Positions 24,582 through 34,029 of a DNA stretch of 64,000 nucleotides are shown here, in pieces. The notes under the pieces are model-generated. The model saw only the letters and a list, made by a program, of their open reading frames with translations. It had not been told where the DNA came from and ran no database searches. A program made the translations under genes and the position numbers. The first letter of the stretch is position 1. Every line of letters begins with the position of its first letter. The DNA comes from Pseudomonadota bacterium (GTDB lineage: Bacteria > Desulfobacterota > Desulfarculia > Desulfarculales > Desulfarculaceae), in NCBI GenBank assembly GCA_018902755.1, contig JAHIQI010000069.1:124001-188000 (forward strand), read 5' to 3'.

Positions 24582-25961
24582 ATGCGTCAGCTACAAAAGA
24601 TCATCAAATTAACGCCATGGCTGCTCTGGTTGGCCCTGGTGGTGGTCTGCGCACAGGCCCAGGCCCAGCCCATGGGCCGGGTCACCCCGGTGGTCACCGT
24701 GGTGCGCTCCGCCGGACCGGCGGTGGTCAACATCTCCAGCACCGCCAAGGTGCGCCTGCGCGCCTTCAGCAGCGGCGACGACATGCTGGACCGCTTTTTC
24801 CAGGAGTTTTTTCAGCCTCTTGAGAGGGAGCAGACCAACCTGGGCTCCGGGTTGATCATCGACGGCAAGAAGGGGCTGATCGTCACCAACAGCCACGTGG
24901 TGGACGGCGGCAGCGACATTCAGGTGCAGTTGGCCGACCGCCGGGTCTTCAAGGCCAAACTCTTGGGGGCCGACCCCACCTCCGACTTGGCGGTGCTCAA
25001 GATAACCCCCAGGGGCAGCCCCTTGCCCCAGGCCAAGCTGGGCGACTCGCGCTCGCTTATGATCGGCGAGAGCCTCATCGCCATCGGCAACCCCTTTGGC
25101 CTGCAACACACCGTAACCACCGGAGTGGTCAGCGCCCTGAACCGCCGGGTGCCCACCGGGCCGGGAGAGTGGATGGGCGGACTGATCCAGACCGATGCCA
25201 GCATCAACCCCGGCAACTCCGGGGGGCCGCTTTTGAACCTGGACGGCGAGGTAATGGGCATCAACACCGCCATATTCCAGCGGGCCCAGGGCATCGGCTT
25301 CGCCATTCCGGTGAACCGGGTGCGCCGGGTGGTGGACGACCTTCTGGCCCACGGAAAAGTGACCCCGGTCTGGCTGGGGCTGGAGTTGCAGGACATAACC
25401 CCCCGCCTGGCCGGGCACTTCGGCCTGGAAGCCCCCTCCGGGGTGGTGGTGGTGCGGGTGGAGGAAAACAGCCCCGCCGCCCAAGCCGGTCTGAATCGGG
25501 GCATGGTGGTGCTGGCCCTGGACGAGGAGCCCCTGGAGGACACGGCGGACTACCAGTCCCGCCTGGGCTCGCTGGCTCAGGACCAGAAGGTGAAGATGTG
25601 GCTCCTGGAAAAAGGCAAGCGCAGCACCCTGGTGGTCGTTGCCCGGCGCTATCCCATGGAGCGGGCCAAGGAACTGGTCTGGCAGCGCCTGGGGCTGGAG
25701 CTGGGGCCCATGGACGCCCTGGCCGCCCAGCGCAACCGGGTGCCCGAGGGCCAAGCCTTGATGGTCACCAAGGTGCGCTCCAGCTCCAAGGCCCAGCGGG
25801 CCGGTCTGCAACCCGGCGACCTGGTGCGCCGCATGGGCCGGGACCCGGTGGCCGATTTGGACGAGTTCTATCTGGACATGGTGCGCAGCCGCCATCAGCC
25901 CAAGGTGGCCATCCTCTTCCAGCGGGGCCGGGCCCAGCAAGTGATTACCTTCGGCCGCTAG
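24582..25961 (+). CDS. HtrA/DegP-type periplasmic serine protease with two PDZ domains
   Basis: A 459-residue protein with an N-terminal signal peptide (LLWLALVVVCAQAQAQP). The trypsin-like domain has catalytic His in TNSHVVDGG, Asp in DPTSDLAVLKI and Ser in NPGNSGGPL. Two PDZ domains follow (cores GVVVVRVEENSPAAQAGL and VRSSSKAQRAGLQPGD). HtrA proteases degrade or refold misfolded envelope proteins. An upstream in-frame GTG at 24549 would bury the signal peptide inside, so the ATG at 24582 is chosen. Confidence 0.94.
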   Translation: MRQLQKIIKLTPWLLWLALVVVCAQAQAQPMGRVTPVVTVVRSAGPAVVNISSTAKVRLRAFSSGDDMLDRFFQEFFQPLEREQTNLGSGLIIDGKKGLIVTNSHVVDGGSDIQVQLADRRVFKAKLLGADPTSDLAVLKITPRGSPLPQAKLGDSRSLMIGESLIAIGNPFGLQHTVTTGVVSALNRRVPTGPGEWMGGLIQTDASINPGNSGGPLLNLDGEVMGINTAIFQRAQGIGFAIPVNRVRRVVDDLLAHGKVTPVWLGLELQDITPRLAGHFGLEAPSGVVVVRVEENSPAAQAGLNRGMVVLALDEEPLEDTADYQSRLGSLAQDQKVKMWLLEKGKRSTLVVVARRYPMERAKELVWQRLGLELGPMDALAAQRNRVPEGQALMVTKVRSSSKAQRAGLQPGDLVRRMGRDPVADLDEFYLDMVRSRHQPKVAILFQRGRAQQVITFGR

Positions 25962-25997
25962 CCCTGGGGCGGCTTTCAACAGCAAGGAGCTGTGAGC

Positions 25998-26549
25998 ATG
26001 GATTTAGGACCGTTGCCCGAACAACTAAAGCCGGTGGTGGCCTTTCACGGCCATCTTTGCCCCGGTCTATTGATCGGCTATCGGGCGGCCCAGGCGGCCT
26101 CCCAGGCCCTGGACCTGGGCAAGAGCGAGGATGAGGAACTGGTGACCATCGCCGAAAACAACTCTTGCAGCGTGGACGCCTTCCAGCAGATGCTCTCCAC
26201 CACCTTCGGCAAGGGCAACCTCATCTGGCGGGACTTCGGCAAGCAGGCCTTCACCGTGATCGACCGCCAGAAGAATCGGGCGGTGCGGGTGAGCTTCATC
26301 GGCGACCGGCTCAAGCACAAGGGACCCGACGGCAACGTGGACCGCCAGGCCTTTGCCAAGGAGCTTTTGAGCGCGCCCCAGGAGAGCCTGTTCAAGGTGG
26401 AGGAGGTGGCCGTGGAGCCGCCCCCCGAGGCGGTGATCGAGAAGTCCATCACCTGCGCCCGCTGCGGCGAGCCCACCCAGGCCAGCCGCACCGTGGAACT
26501 GGACGGCAAACTCATGTGCCGCCCCTGCGCGGCCGAGGTGAGCGCATGA
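25998..26549 (+). CDS. FmdE-family protein with C-terminal zinc ribbon
   Basis: A 183-residue protein. The N-terminal FmdE domain has FHGHLCPGLLIGYRAA, NNSCSVDAFQQM and GKGNLIWRDFGKQAF, with conserved His and Cys residues for metal binding. The C-terminus has two knuckles (CARCGEP and CRPCA). FmdE-type proteins accompany molybdenum/tungsten formylmethanofuran dehydrogenases in methanogens and occur alone in many sulfate reducers; their role there is unclear. AAGGAG is 8 bp before the ATG at 25998. It overlaps the next gene by 4 bp. Confidence 0.9.
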   Translation: MDLGPLPEQLKPVVAFHGHLCPGLLIGYRAAQAASQALDLGKSEDEELVTIAENNSCSVDAFQQMLSTTFGKGNLIWRDFGKQAFTVIDRQKNRAVRVSFIGDRLKHKGPDGNVDRQAFAKELLSAPQESLFKVEEVAVEPPPEAVIEKSITCARCGEPTQASRTVELDGKLMCRPCAAEVSA

Positions 26550-27133
26550 AAGCCCTGGCGCGTTTGCTCTTCGAGGCGGGCATGCTCAAGAAGATGCGCC
26601 GCACCGGCTACCCCTTCCTGGGCAGCGGCGGAGAATCCATAGCCGACCATTGCTTCCGGGCCGCCCTGCTGGGCTATCTGCTGGCCCTGGAGTTGGAGGA
26701 CGTGGACGAGACCAGGGTGGCCTTGCTCCTGCTGCACCACGACCTGGCCGAGGCCCGCACCGGGGACCTGAACTACATGAACAAGCGCTACTGCACCGCG
26801 GACGAGGAAAAGGCCCTGGATCACGCCACCCGGGACCTGCCCGAGGCCACCGCCGCGCGCATCAAGGAGTTCGCCGCGGAGTTCAACGAGGGCCGCACCC
26901 CGGAGGCCCAGTTGGCCAGGGACGCGGACCAGCTCGACCTGCTCATAGAGCTCAAGGAGCAGCAGGACCTGGGCAACAGCTACGCCAAGCACTGGATTCA
27001 CTATGCCCTCAAGCGCCTGAACACCGAGGCGGGCCGGGAGCTGGCCCAGGCGGTGCTCACCACCGACTGGACCGACTGGTGGTTTGAAAAGCGCGACGAC
27101 TTGTGGGTGCACAACCATAAAAACGGAGAATAA
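26546..27133 (+). CDS. HD-domain phosphohydrolase (YfbR/HDDC2-like)
   Basis: A 195-residue HD-domain protein. It shows ESIADHCFRAALLGYLLAL (first His), LLLLHHDLAEARTGD (HD pair), ALDHATRDLP and ARDADQLDLLIELKEQ (distal Asp). This is the layout of 5'-deoxynucleotidases such as YfbR/HDDC2, which dephosphorylate dNMPs with a divalent metal. The start ATG overlaps the FmdE stop (ATGA), so translation is coupled. The frame is open further upstream, but that part is the shadow of the FmdE gene. Confidence 0.9.
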   Translation: MKALARLLFEAGMLKKMRRTGYPFLGSGGESIADHCFRAALLGYLLALELEDVDETRVALLLLHHDLAEARTGDLNYMNKRYCTADEEKALDHATRDLPEATAARIKEFAAEFNEGRTPEAQLARDADQLDLLIELKEQQDLGNSYAKHWIHYALKRLNTEAGRELAQAVLTTDWTDWWFEKRDDLWVHNHKNGE

Positions 27134-27227
27134 GCCGCCCTTTTTTATTGCAGTCTTCCTGGGATAGAATGTTCATCCGCCCCGTTGCTTTTTGTCGCCT
27201 TGATTCGAGAGCAGGACAGGAGACTAC

Positions 27228-29222
27228 ATGGCCGCCTTTGAAAAACTGCTTAGCTCTGTGAAGGTGGGCAGCCACACGCTGCCCAACCGAGTGATCATGC
27301 CCTCCATGGGCAGCAACCTGGCCGACGGCCAGGGCAATGTGACCCCCGCCATGTTGGCTTATTATCGCGCCCGGGCCGCCGGGCGTCCCGGTATGTTGGT
27401 GGTGGAAGCGGCCTGTGTGCACCACTCGGGCAAGGTCATCGACCGCAACTTCATGGCCCATGACGATTCGCTCATTGAGGGGATGCGCGAGCTGGCCAGG
27501 TTGGTCAAGGAGCAGGGCAGCCTGCCCATTTTGCAGCTCATTCACGGCGGGCGCAACGCCCATCCGCGCCTGGTGGGCGAGGCCATGGCCCCCAGCGCCC
27601 TGCGCGGCCCCACGGCCCACTCCACCCCCCGGGCCATGACCGTCATTGAGATCGAGGCCATGGTCCAGGCCTTTGCCAGGGCCGCCTGGCGGGCCATGGA
27701 GGCCGGGTTCGAGGGCGTGGAGATCCACGGAGCCCACGAATATCTGGTGCACGAGTTCCTCACCCCCTACGCCAACAAGCGCCAGGACGCCTATGGCGGC
27801 GACCTGGAGCGGCGGGCCCGTTTCGCGGTGGAGGTGGTCCAGGCGGTGCGCCGGGCGGCGGGCCCCGAGGCCATAATCTCCTTCCGGCTCTCGGGCGACG
27901 ACCACGTGGCCGGAGGCATGGGCCCCAGGGAGGCGGCGGCCACGGCCAAGCTGTTGGTGCCCGCCGGGGTGGACATCATTTCCGTGACCGGCGGGGTGTA
28001 CGAGACCCCCTCCATGGTGGTGCCGCCCACCCCCATGCCTCCGGGCACCCACCTGGAGGCGGCCCGTCAGGTGAAGGCCGCGGTGGATGTGCCCGTGGCC
28101 GGGGTGGGACGCATCCGCAACGCCGCCGAGGCCGAGGAGGCCTTGAAGGGCCTGGACATGGTGGCCGTTGGGAGGGCCTTTTTGGCCGATCCCGGCTGGC
28201 TCAATCAGGCCGCCGCCGGAAAGACCAATAACGTACGACCCTGCATAGGCTGCAACCAGGGCTGCATCGACAAGGTGCTTTACGGCGCGCCCATAAGCTG
28301 CGTTTCCAACCCCTGGGTGGGCCTGGAACTTCAGGCCCAGCAGATACAACCGGCCGCCAAGCCGGTCAACGCCGTGGTGGTGGGCGGCGGCCTGGCGGGC
28401 ATGGAGGCGGCCTGCACCCTGGGCCGTTTGGGGCACAATGTGGTGTTGTTCGAGGCCACCGGCGAGTTGGGTGGCCAGTTGCGCCTGGCCTGCCTGCCGC
28501 CGGGCAAGGACGAGTTCCGGGGACTCATCGACTACTACCGCCACGCCCTGTCCGAACTTCCCAACGTGGAGATACGCCTGGGCACCAAGGCCACGGTGGG
28601 CGCGGTGTGCAAGATCAACCCCAAGGCGGTGGTGGTGGCCGCGGGCAGCGAGCCCATCCTGCCCGACCTGCCCGGCGCGGGCGACGCGCCTCTGGTCAAC
28701 GCCCGCCAGGTGCTGGCCGGCGAGGTGCCGGTGGGCCACAAGGTGGCGGTGATGGGCGGCGGCAACCTGGGCAGCGAGGTGGCCCACTATCTGGCCACCC
28801 GGGGCCATGACGTGTGCATCATCGAACTGGGCCTGGGCATCGGCAACGACCTGGGGCCGGCCCGGCGCTATCACCTGCGCCGCGAGCTGGGCAAGTACAA
28901 GGTGCGCCGCTACATCCGGGCCAAGGTGCGCCGCTTGTTCAAAAACAAGGTGAGCTTCTTGCACACCCGGCCCGATGGCAGCCGCCAGCTCACCTACGTG
29001 GAGCCGGTGGACACCTTTGTCTCGGCCATGGGTGCCAAGCCCAACGAGAAGATATTCCTGGCCTTGGAGCCCAAGGTGAGCGCCATCTTCCTGGTGGGCG
29101 ATGCCATGAGCCCGGCGGGCATGGGACAGGCCACCAGCGAGGGGGTGCGGGCCGCCCTGGAGATCCACCGTCTGGCTGAGGAAGGCGCCCTGGACGTCGC
29201 CCCGGCGGGCGCTGCCTGCTGA
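27228..29222 (+). CDS. Old Yellow Enzyme-family NADH:flavin oxidoreductase (2,4-dienoyl-CoA reductase-like)
   Basis: A 664-residue multi-cofactor enzyme. Residues 1 to about 340 form the FMN TIM barrel (LPNRVIMPSMGSNLAD, GVEIHGAHEYLVHEFL, GRAFLADPGWLNQA). A cysteine cluster CIGCNQGCIDKVLYG plus a later Cys (ISCVSNP) binds a 4Fe-4S cluster. Next come two nucleotide-binding folds (VVVGGGLAGMEAACTLG for FAD and VAVMGGGNLGSEVAHYLA for NAD(P)H). The layout equals that of 2,4-dienoyl-CoA reductase (FadH) and trimethylamine dehydrogenase relatives. The substrate is uncertain. The next ATG follows the stop directly. Confidence 0.92.
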   Translation: MAAFEKLLSSVKVGSHTLPNRVIMPSMGSNLADGQGNVTPAMLAYYRARAAGRPGMLVVEAACVHHSGKVIDRNFMAHDDSLIEGMRELARLVKEQGSLPILQLIHGGRNAHPRLVGEAMAPSALRGPTAHSTPRAMTVIEIEAMVQAFARAAWRAMEAGFEGVEIHGAHEYLVHEFLTPYANKRQDAYGGDLERRARFAVEVVQAVRRAAGPEAIISFRLSGDDHVAGGMGPREAAATAKLLVPAGVDIISVTGGVYETPSMVVPPTPMPPGTHLEAARQVKAAVDVPVAGVGRIRNAAEAEEALKGLDMVAVGRAFLADPGWLNQAAAGKTNNVRPCIGCNQGCIDKVLYGAPISCVSNPWVGLELQAQQIQPAAKPVNAVVVGGGLAGMEAACTLGRLGHNVVLFEATGELGGQLRLACLPPGKDEFRGLIDYYRHALSELPNVEIRLGTKATVGAVCKINPKAVVVAAGSEPILPDLPGAGDAPLVNARQVLAGEVPVGHKVAVMGGGNLGSEVAHYLATRGHDVCIIELGLGIGNDLGPARRYHLRRELGKYKVRRYIRAKVRRLFKNKVSFLHTRPDGSRQLTYVEPVDTFVSAMGAKPNEKIFLALEPKVSAIFLVGDAMSPAGMGQATSEGVRAALEIHRLAEEGALDVAPAGAAC

Positions 29223-30095
29223 ATGGCGCAAGGCTCTACCCTGGCCCTGCATTTGGGGGCCCTAGGCGACTTCGTTCTCTCCTGGCCCGCCCTGGAGCGG
29301 CTGGCCGCCTTGGGTCCGTTGCACCTGTGGGGCAGGGGAGAGTGGGGCCGCTTAGTCCTGCCTTCCGAGCGGGTGCATGAGCGCGAGGCGGCCCGCTTCG
29401 CCTCGCTCTTCGCCTCGGAGCTGGAGCCCTCCCTGCATGCCTGGCTGGGCGGCTTCGGCCAGGCGGTGGTATTCGCCGCCAAGCCTGATGAGTTCCTGCT
29501 ACGCAACCTTGCCGCCTCTATCCCTCAGGTGCACGCGGTTACCACCCGGCCGCCCCGGGGCCGCTTTCAACTGGTGGGGCGCTGGCAGGTGGAGCAACTG
29601 GAGCGGCTGGGCTTGGCCCAGGCGTCCCGTCCCCTGATTCCCCTGGTCCAGCCCCCGGCAGAGCCAACCGGGGCCTTCTTGGCTCCGGGCAGCGGGGGCA
29701 AGGCCAAACGCCTTACTCCGGACATGACCGCATACCTGGCCCGGCGTTTGGCGGCGGAGCACGCCTCGATCACCCTGGTGCTGGGCCCGGCAGAGGATGC
29801 CGCCTACCGCGACGAGTTGGTTCAGGCCCTCAGTGGCGTGCCCCACCGCATACTGGCCGATGCGCCCATCGCCGAGCTGGCCCGCAACCTGCTGGGCGCT
29901 TCCCTGTATGTGGGCGCGGACTCCGGGGCGACTCACCTGGCCGCCGCCCTGGGAGCCCCCACCTTGGCCGTGTTTCAGGCCAGCGACCCGCGCTTGTGGT
30001 CGCCCCTGGGGCCGCGGGCACGGGTGCTGGGGGTCACGGAGGCCCGCTACGCCGATCTATCTTCGCCCGAGCCCGGCCCTGTGCTAAATTTGTAA
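29223..30095 (+). CDS. Glycosyltransferase family 9 (heptosyltransferase-like)
   Basis: A 290-residue protein. It starts LALHLGALGDFVLSWPAL, the usual nucleotide-sugar transferase start of GT9. The C-terminal half has FLAPGSGGKAKRLTP, LVLGPAEDAAYRDEL and YVGADSGATHLAAALGAPT, the ADP-heptose binding pattern. Family members add heptose to the lipopolysaccharide core; this one is shorter than the usual 320-350 residues. It starts immediately after the stop of the oxidoreductase and is followed 2 bp later by a phosphoesterase, so the three are probably one operon. Confidence 0.88.
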   Translation: MAQGSTLALHLGALGDFVLSWPALERLAALGPLHLWGRGEWGRLVLPSERVHEREAARFASLFASELEPSLHAWLGGFGQAVVFAAKPDEFLLRNLAASIPQVHAVTTRPPRGRFQLVGRWQVEQLERLGLAQASRPLIPLVQPPAEPTGAFLAPGSGGKAKRLTPDMTAYLARRLAAEHASITLVLGPAEDAAYRDELVQALSGVPHRILADAPIAELARNLLGASLYVGADSGATHLAAALGAPTLAVFQASDPRLWSPLGPRARVLGVTEARYADLSSPEPGPVLNL

Positions 30096-30097
30096 TT

Positions 30098-30826
30098 ATG
30101 CGATTGGCGGTTCTCAGCGATATTCACGGCAACCTGGAGGCCTACACGGCGGTTCTGGCCGACGTGGACCAGGCCGGGGCGGATAACATCGCCCTGTTGG
30201 GGGACATAGTGGGCTACGGCCCGGACCCCGAGGCCTGCGTGGAGCTGACCAGGGAGCTGGGCCTGCCCAGCGTCATGGGCAACCACGAGCTGGGCATGAG
30301 CAAGCGAGCCGAGCTGGCCTGGTTCAACCCCACCGCCCGCCGCTCCCTGGAGCAGAACATGGGCCTGCTCAGCCAGGAGTCCCTGGACTGGCTGGCGGCC
30401 CTGCCGGTCTACTTGGTCATAGGCCCCTGCCGTTTGGTGCACGGCGCGCCGCCGGATTCGCCGCGCACCTATTACTTCGAGCTGGAGCGGGAAGAGATAA
30501 TCAGGCGCATGGGCTTGATCGACGAGCCCCTGTGCCTGGTGGGCCACAGCCACGAGCTGGCCATGGCCCATCTGCCCGCCACGGGCGGCCTGGAGAGCCT
30601 GACCCTGTGCCAGGGAATGTACGAGTTGAAATCCGGCGACAGCTACCTGATCAACGTGGGCGCGGTGGGCCAGCCCAGGGACGGGGACAACCGGGCCAAG
30701 TACGTCATCGTGGACCACGAGGCGGGATCTTTGGAAGTGCGCTACGTGAGATACGACATACAGACCACGGTAGACAAGATACGCCGCCTGGGCCTGCCCG
30801 ATTTCAACGCGAACCGCTTGTTGTAG
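30098..30826 (+). CDS. Metallophosphoesterase, calcineurin-like (YfcE/MJ0936-type)
   Basis: A 242-residue phosphoesterase with the expected metal-site motifs in order: LSDIHGN (D8, H10), LLGDIVGYGP, VMGNHELGM, VHGAP and VGHSHELAM. Such enzymes hydrolyse phosphodi- or phosphomonoesters; the substrate is unknown. The true start is the ATG at 30098, which has no strong ribosome-binding site, so translation may depend on the upstream gene. Confidence 0.9.
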   Translation: MRLAVLSDIHGNLEAYTAVLADVDQAGADNIALLGDIVGYGPDPEACVELTRELGLPSVMGNHELGMSKRAELAWFNPTARRSLEQNMGLLSQESLDWLAALPVYLVIGPCRLVHGAPPDSPRTYYFELEREEIIRRMGLIDEPLCLVGHSHELAMAHLPATGGLESLTLCQGMYELKSGDSYLINVGAVGQPRDGDNRAKYVIVDHEAGSLEVRYVRYDIQTTVDKIRRLGLPDFNANRLL

Positions 30827-30833
30827 GTCTGAC

Positions 30834-32171
30834 ATGAAATACATCGACGGACACCAGGTGCTGGGCCTGCTGGGCCGGGGAGGCACCTCCCGGGTGTATA
30901 AGGTGCGCCGGGAATATGGCCCGGTGCGGGCCCTTAAGCTGTTCGATCCCCGCTCCGAGTTGGAGGCCTTGCAGGGCCGCGAGGAGTTGCTGGCCCGCTT
31001 CTTGGACGAGGCCCACCGCCTGGCCGGGCTAAAGCATCCCAACCTGGTGCGGGTGCTGGCCGTGCATGAAGACGATCCCGCCTACTACCTAATGGAGCAC
31101 TTCTGCCTGAACCTGGCCGAATTGGCGGGCGAGGGACCGCGCCTGGAAGACCTCAGCCGGGCCCTGGGCCTGGACCAGGTCATCGCCTACGGCCAGGAGA
31201 GCCTGGCCGCCCTGGAGGCCCTGCACCTGGCCGGGCTGGTGCACGGCGATATCAAGCCATCCAATCTCATGCTGGGCGACGAGGGCTGGGTGCGCCTGGG
31301 GGACTTGGGCCTGAGTCACCGCCGGGGCGAGAGCCTGGCCGGACCGGCCAACCTGGTGCTGGGCTCGCCCGCCTACGCCGCGCCCGAGCAGGAGAGCGAC
31401 CCCCTGAGCGCGGGACCCAGAGCCGACCTCTACTCCATGGGGGTCAGCCTGTTCCGCCTGCTCACCGGCGCGCTTCCCCAGGAGGGAGGCCCAGCGGCCT
31501 CTTCCCTGGCCCCTCTGACCGACGCGGCCTGGGACGATTTTTTCAGCAGGGCCATGGCCTCTGATCCACAAGGGCGTTTTGCCTCGGCCAAGGAAATGGC
31601 CCAGGCCCTGGAGGGCTTGTCCGTCCAATGGGAGCGGAGGCGCGAGGCGGTGTGCGCCGCCTGGCCTGAGCTTGCCGCAAGCCAGGCCCATACGGTAAGC
31701 AACTCCGTCAGGCGCAGCGAACCGATTCGGGTCAGCTTGACCGAGGCTCGCCGGGCGCTGGGCCTGGACGAACTCATGCGGCCCCAGGCCTGGCCCCCTC
31801 GGCGCTTGCGCGAAGACGAGCCCGGCGTGGCCCGCGACCTGGACACCGGCCTGCTCTGGCAGCGCGGCTGCTCACCCCAGCCCCTGACCTGGGACCAGGC
31901 ACCGGCCTACGTGCGGGCCCTTAACCTGCGCCGCCTGGGCGGCAGGGGGGACTGGCGTCTGCCCACGGCCCCGGAGCTGATCTCCCTTCTGGAGCCGCCC
32001 CAGGGGCCGGACGGCTTTTGCGGACCGGCCTTGCTGGACTCCTTGGCCCAGCGCCTGTGGTCGGCCGATTGGGCCACCCCCCTGACCGCCTGGTACGTGA
32101 GCTTGGACGGCGGCTACGTGGGCCGGGCCGACCGGGATTGCTTCTTCATGGTGCGGGCCGTGGCTGGTTGA
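30834..32171 (+). CDS. Serine/threonine protein kinase fused to a DUF1566 domain
   Basis: A 445-residue protein. The kinase domain spans about residues 1-265: Gly-rich loop LLGRGGTSRVYKV, Lys in RALKLF, catalytic loop LVHGDIKPSNLML (His replaces the Tyr/His-Arg-Asp Arg with Gly, as in some bacterial kinases), the DFG position reading GDLGLSH, and APEQE. After a linker, residues about 315-445 form a DUF1566 (Lcl C-terminal) domain: DLDTGLLWQRGC, LGGRGDWRLPTAPEL and the terminal FFMVRAV. No membrane segment is seen between the domains, so both should be cytoplasmic. This is the last gene of the run that starts at 27228. Confidence 0.88.
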   Translation: MKYIDGHQVLGLLGRGGTSRVYKVRREYGPVRALKLFDPRSELEALQGREELLARFLDEAHRLAGLKHPNLVRVLAVHEDDPAYYLMEHFCLNLAELAGEGPRLEDLSRALGLDQVIAYGQESLAALEALHLAGLVHGDIKPSNLMLGDEGWVRLGDLGLSHRRGESLAGPANLVLGSPAYAAPEQESDPLSAGPRADLYSMGVSLFRLLTGALPQEGGPAASSLAPLTDAAWDDFFSRAMASDPQGRFASAKEMAQALEGLSVQWERRREAVCAAWPELAASQAHTVSNSVRRSEPIRVSLTEARRALGLDELMRPQAWPPRRLREDEPGVARDLDTGLLWQRGCSPQPLTWDQAPAYVRALNLRRLGGRGDWRLPTAPELISLLEPPQGPDGFCGPALLDSLAQRLWSADWATPLTAWYVSLDGGYVGRADRDCFFMVRAVAG

Positions 32172-32248
32172 TTCCCTGCGTCCTGGATTTGGGCGGCCCC
32201 AGGCCTCATACTTTTAGGCATAGGCCGAAACGCACATAGAGAGGCAGT

Positions 32249-32842
32249 ATGAAAACCACCCGCCTGATCATAGCCCTGGCCCTGCTATTGGGCCTGTCCC
32301 TTCCGGCCATGGCCGCCGCGCCCCAGTGGAGCTTCGATCCGCCTCACTGCCAGGTGATCTTCACCATCAAGCACGTCTTCGCCCCGGTGATGGGCCAGTT
32401 CCATAAATTCGACGGCAAGATCAATTTCAGCCCTGACGACCTCGCGGGCAGCAAGGTGGACATGACCATCCAGGTGGCCAGCATCGACACCGGCGTGGCC
32501 GCCAGGGACAACCACCTGAAGAGCGCGGACTTCTTCGACGCGGCCAAGTACCCGGTGATCCGCTTCGTGAGCGACAGCTTCACCAAGCGCGGCGACAGCG
32601 AATACGTGGTCAAGGGGCGCCTGACCATGAAGGACGTCACTCGGCCGGTGGAGATAGTCTTTACCTACCTGGGCACCAAGCCCAACCCCATGAACAAGGA
32701 CCAGATGCTCACGGGCTTAAAGGGCGGCTTTGCCCTCGAGCGCCTGGACTACCACGTGGGCAGCGGCAAGTACTATCAAATGGGCGTGGTGGGCAACAAG
32801 GTGGATATGTACATCCACTTGGAGCTGGTGAGGGACAAATGA
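32249..32842 (+). CDS. YceI-family periplasmic lipocalin-like protein
   Basis: A 197-residue protein with a clear signal peptide (IIALALLLGLSLPAMAAA, cleaved near residue 25). The YceI barrel follows: WSFDPPHCQVIFTIKHVF, HLKSADFFDAAKYPVIRF and GRLTMKDVTRPVEI. YceI proteins bind polyisoprenoid lipids, and some serve quinone or stress functions in the periplasm. The stop overlaps the start of the methyltransferase gene by 4 bp. Confidence 0.94.
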   Translation: MKTTRLIIALALLLGLSLPAMAAAPQWSFDPPHCQVIFTIKHVFAPVMGQFHKFDGKINFSPDDLAGSKVDMTIQVASIDTGVAARDNHLKSADFFDAAKYPVIRFVSDSFTKRGDSEYVVKGRLTMKDVTRPVEIVFTYLGTKPNPMNKDQMLTGLKGGFALERLDYHVGSGKYYQMGVVGNKVDMYIHLELVRDK

Positions 32843-34029
32843 GCGGGGTGGACCCCAGGGGAGCGGCCGGGCTGGTCTTGGAGATGACCTGGCAAAGCCC
32901 CGAGGCGGCCCACCGGGAGCTTATGTACGCCCCGGCCGACCTGTGGGGCGACATGCTGCCGCCGCGCCTGCTGGACGCGCTCAAGGGCTTGGAGGACGGC
33001 CGGAGCGTGGAGTTGGAGCTGAGCACCGCCGAGTCGGTGCCGGACCGCTCCACGGACCTGGTGCGCACCGTGCCCCTGGATCAGTTTGCGGGCGGGGAGT
33101 CCTACCCCCGCTTGGGGCGCTTTTATCCCCGTTACCTGCTCACCGGGGTGCCGGGGGTGTCTCCCCACAGCAACGAGCCCTTCCGCTGCCTGGCCGCCGA
33201 GCTCCACGGCCTGTCCGCCGATCTCAACCATCCCCTGGCGGGCCGCAAACTCAAGCTCAAGGTGACCGTGGAGCAGGCCGAGCTGCCGCCGGAAAAGACC
33301 ACCGGCCAGGGGGTGGACTGGATGGCCCGCCTCTGCGCGGGCCCTGGCATGCAGGCCAGGGCCGGGGGCAAGCCCACCGACTTTTTGGGCGGCGACGCCC
33401 TGCTGCGCGACGACGAGGTGCCGGACGCGGTTTTCTACGACCATCCCCGCTTGGTGGGGCATCTGGACTCCCAGGCCAGCGCCAACGTGGCCGTGCTCTA
33501 CGGCGGGCTGATACCGCCCGGCTCGCGGGTGTTGGACCTGATGAGCAGCTTTCAGAGCCATCTGCCGCCCCGGCTGGAATTGGCCGAGGTGGTGGGCCTG
33601 GGCCTGAACCGGGCGGAGATGGAGGCCAACCCCCAGGTGGGCAAGGCCCTGGTGCACGACCTCAATCAGGAGCCGGTGCTGCCATTTGAGGACGAGTCCT
33701 TTGACGCGGTGATATGCACGGTGAGCGTGGAATACCTCACCCAGCCACGGGAGGTTTTCCTGGAGGCGGCCCGAGTTCTCCGGCCCGGCGGGGTCTTTGC
33801 CGTGGCCTTTTCCAACCGATTCTTCCCGCCCAAGGCGGTGCACCTGTGGAAGGAGCTGCACGACTTCGAGAAGCTGGGCCTGGTGTTGGACTACTTCATG
33901 GAGAGCGGGGCCTTCAAAGACCTGGGCAGCCTGAGCCAGAGGGGCTGGCCCCGGCCCGAGGACGACCGCCACTACGGCGAGTATCCCAACTCGGACCCAA
34001 TCTACGCCGTCTGGGGAAGCCGCGCCTGA
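32839..34029 (+). CDS. Class I SAM-dependent methyltransferase (two-part protein)
   Basis: A 396-residue protein. The last 190 residues carry the methyltransferase fold: GSRVLDLMSSFQSHLPP (motif I, with L-M-S in place of the usual G-x-G), LPFEDESFDAVICTVSVEYL and REVFLEAARVLRPGGVF. The first 170 residues are a separate domain. It includes a peptidyl-prolyl-isomerase-like stretch (SAESVPDRS... GGESYPRLGRFYPRYLL), which I do not assign firmly. The substrate is unknown. Translationally coupled to the YceI gene. Confidence 0.82.
   Translation: MSGVDPRGAAGLVLEMTWQSPEAAHRELMYAPADLWGDMLPPRLLDALKGLEDGRSVELELSTAESVPDRSTDLVRTVPLDQFAGGESYPRLGRFYPRYLLTGVPGVSPHSNEPFRCLAAELHGLSADLNHPLAGRKLKLKVTVEQAELPPEKTTGQGVDWMARLCAGPGMQARAGGKPTDFLGGDALLRDDEVPDAVFYDHPRLVGHLDSQASANVAVLYGGLIPPGSRVLDLMSSFQSHLPPRLELAEVVGLGLNRAEMEANPQVGKALVHDLNQEPVLPFEDESFDAVICTVSVEYLTQPREVFLEAARVLRPGGVFAVAFSNRFFPPKAVHLWKELHDFEKLGLVLDYFMESGAFKDLGSLSQRGWPRPEDDRHYGEYPNSDPIYAVWGSRA

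Noticed and set aside
27057..29252. 731-residue antisense frame over the Old Yellow Enzyme gene
   Set aside because: Same low-complexity His/Gly/Ala composition as other shadows. The sense gene has complete motifs.
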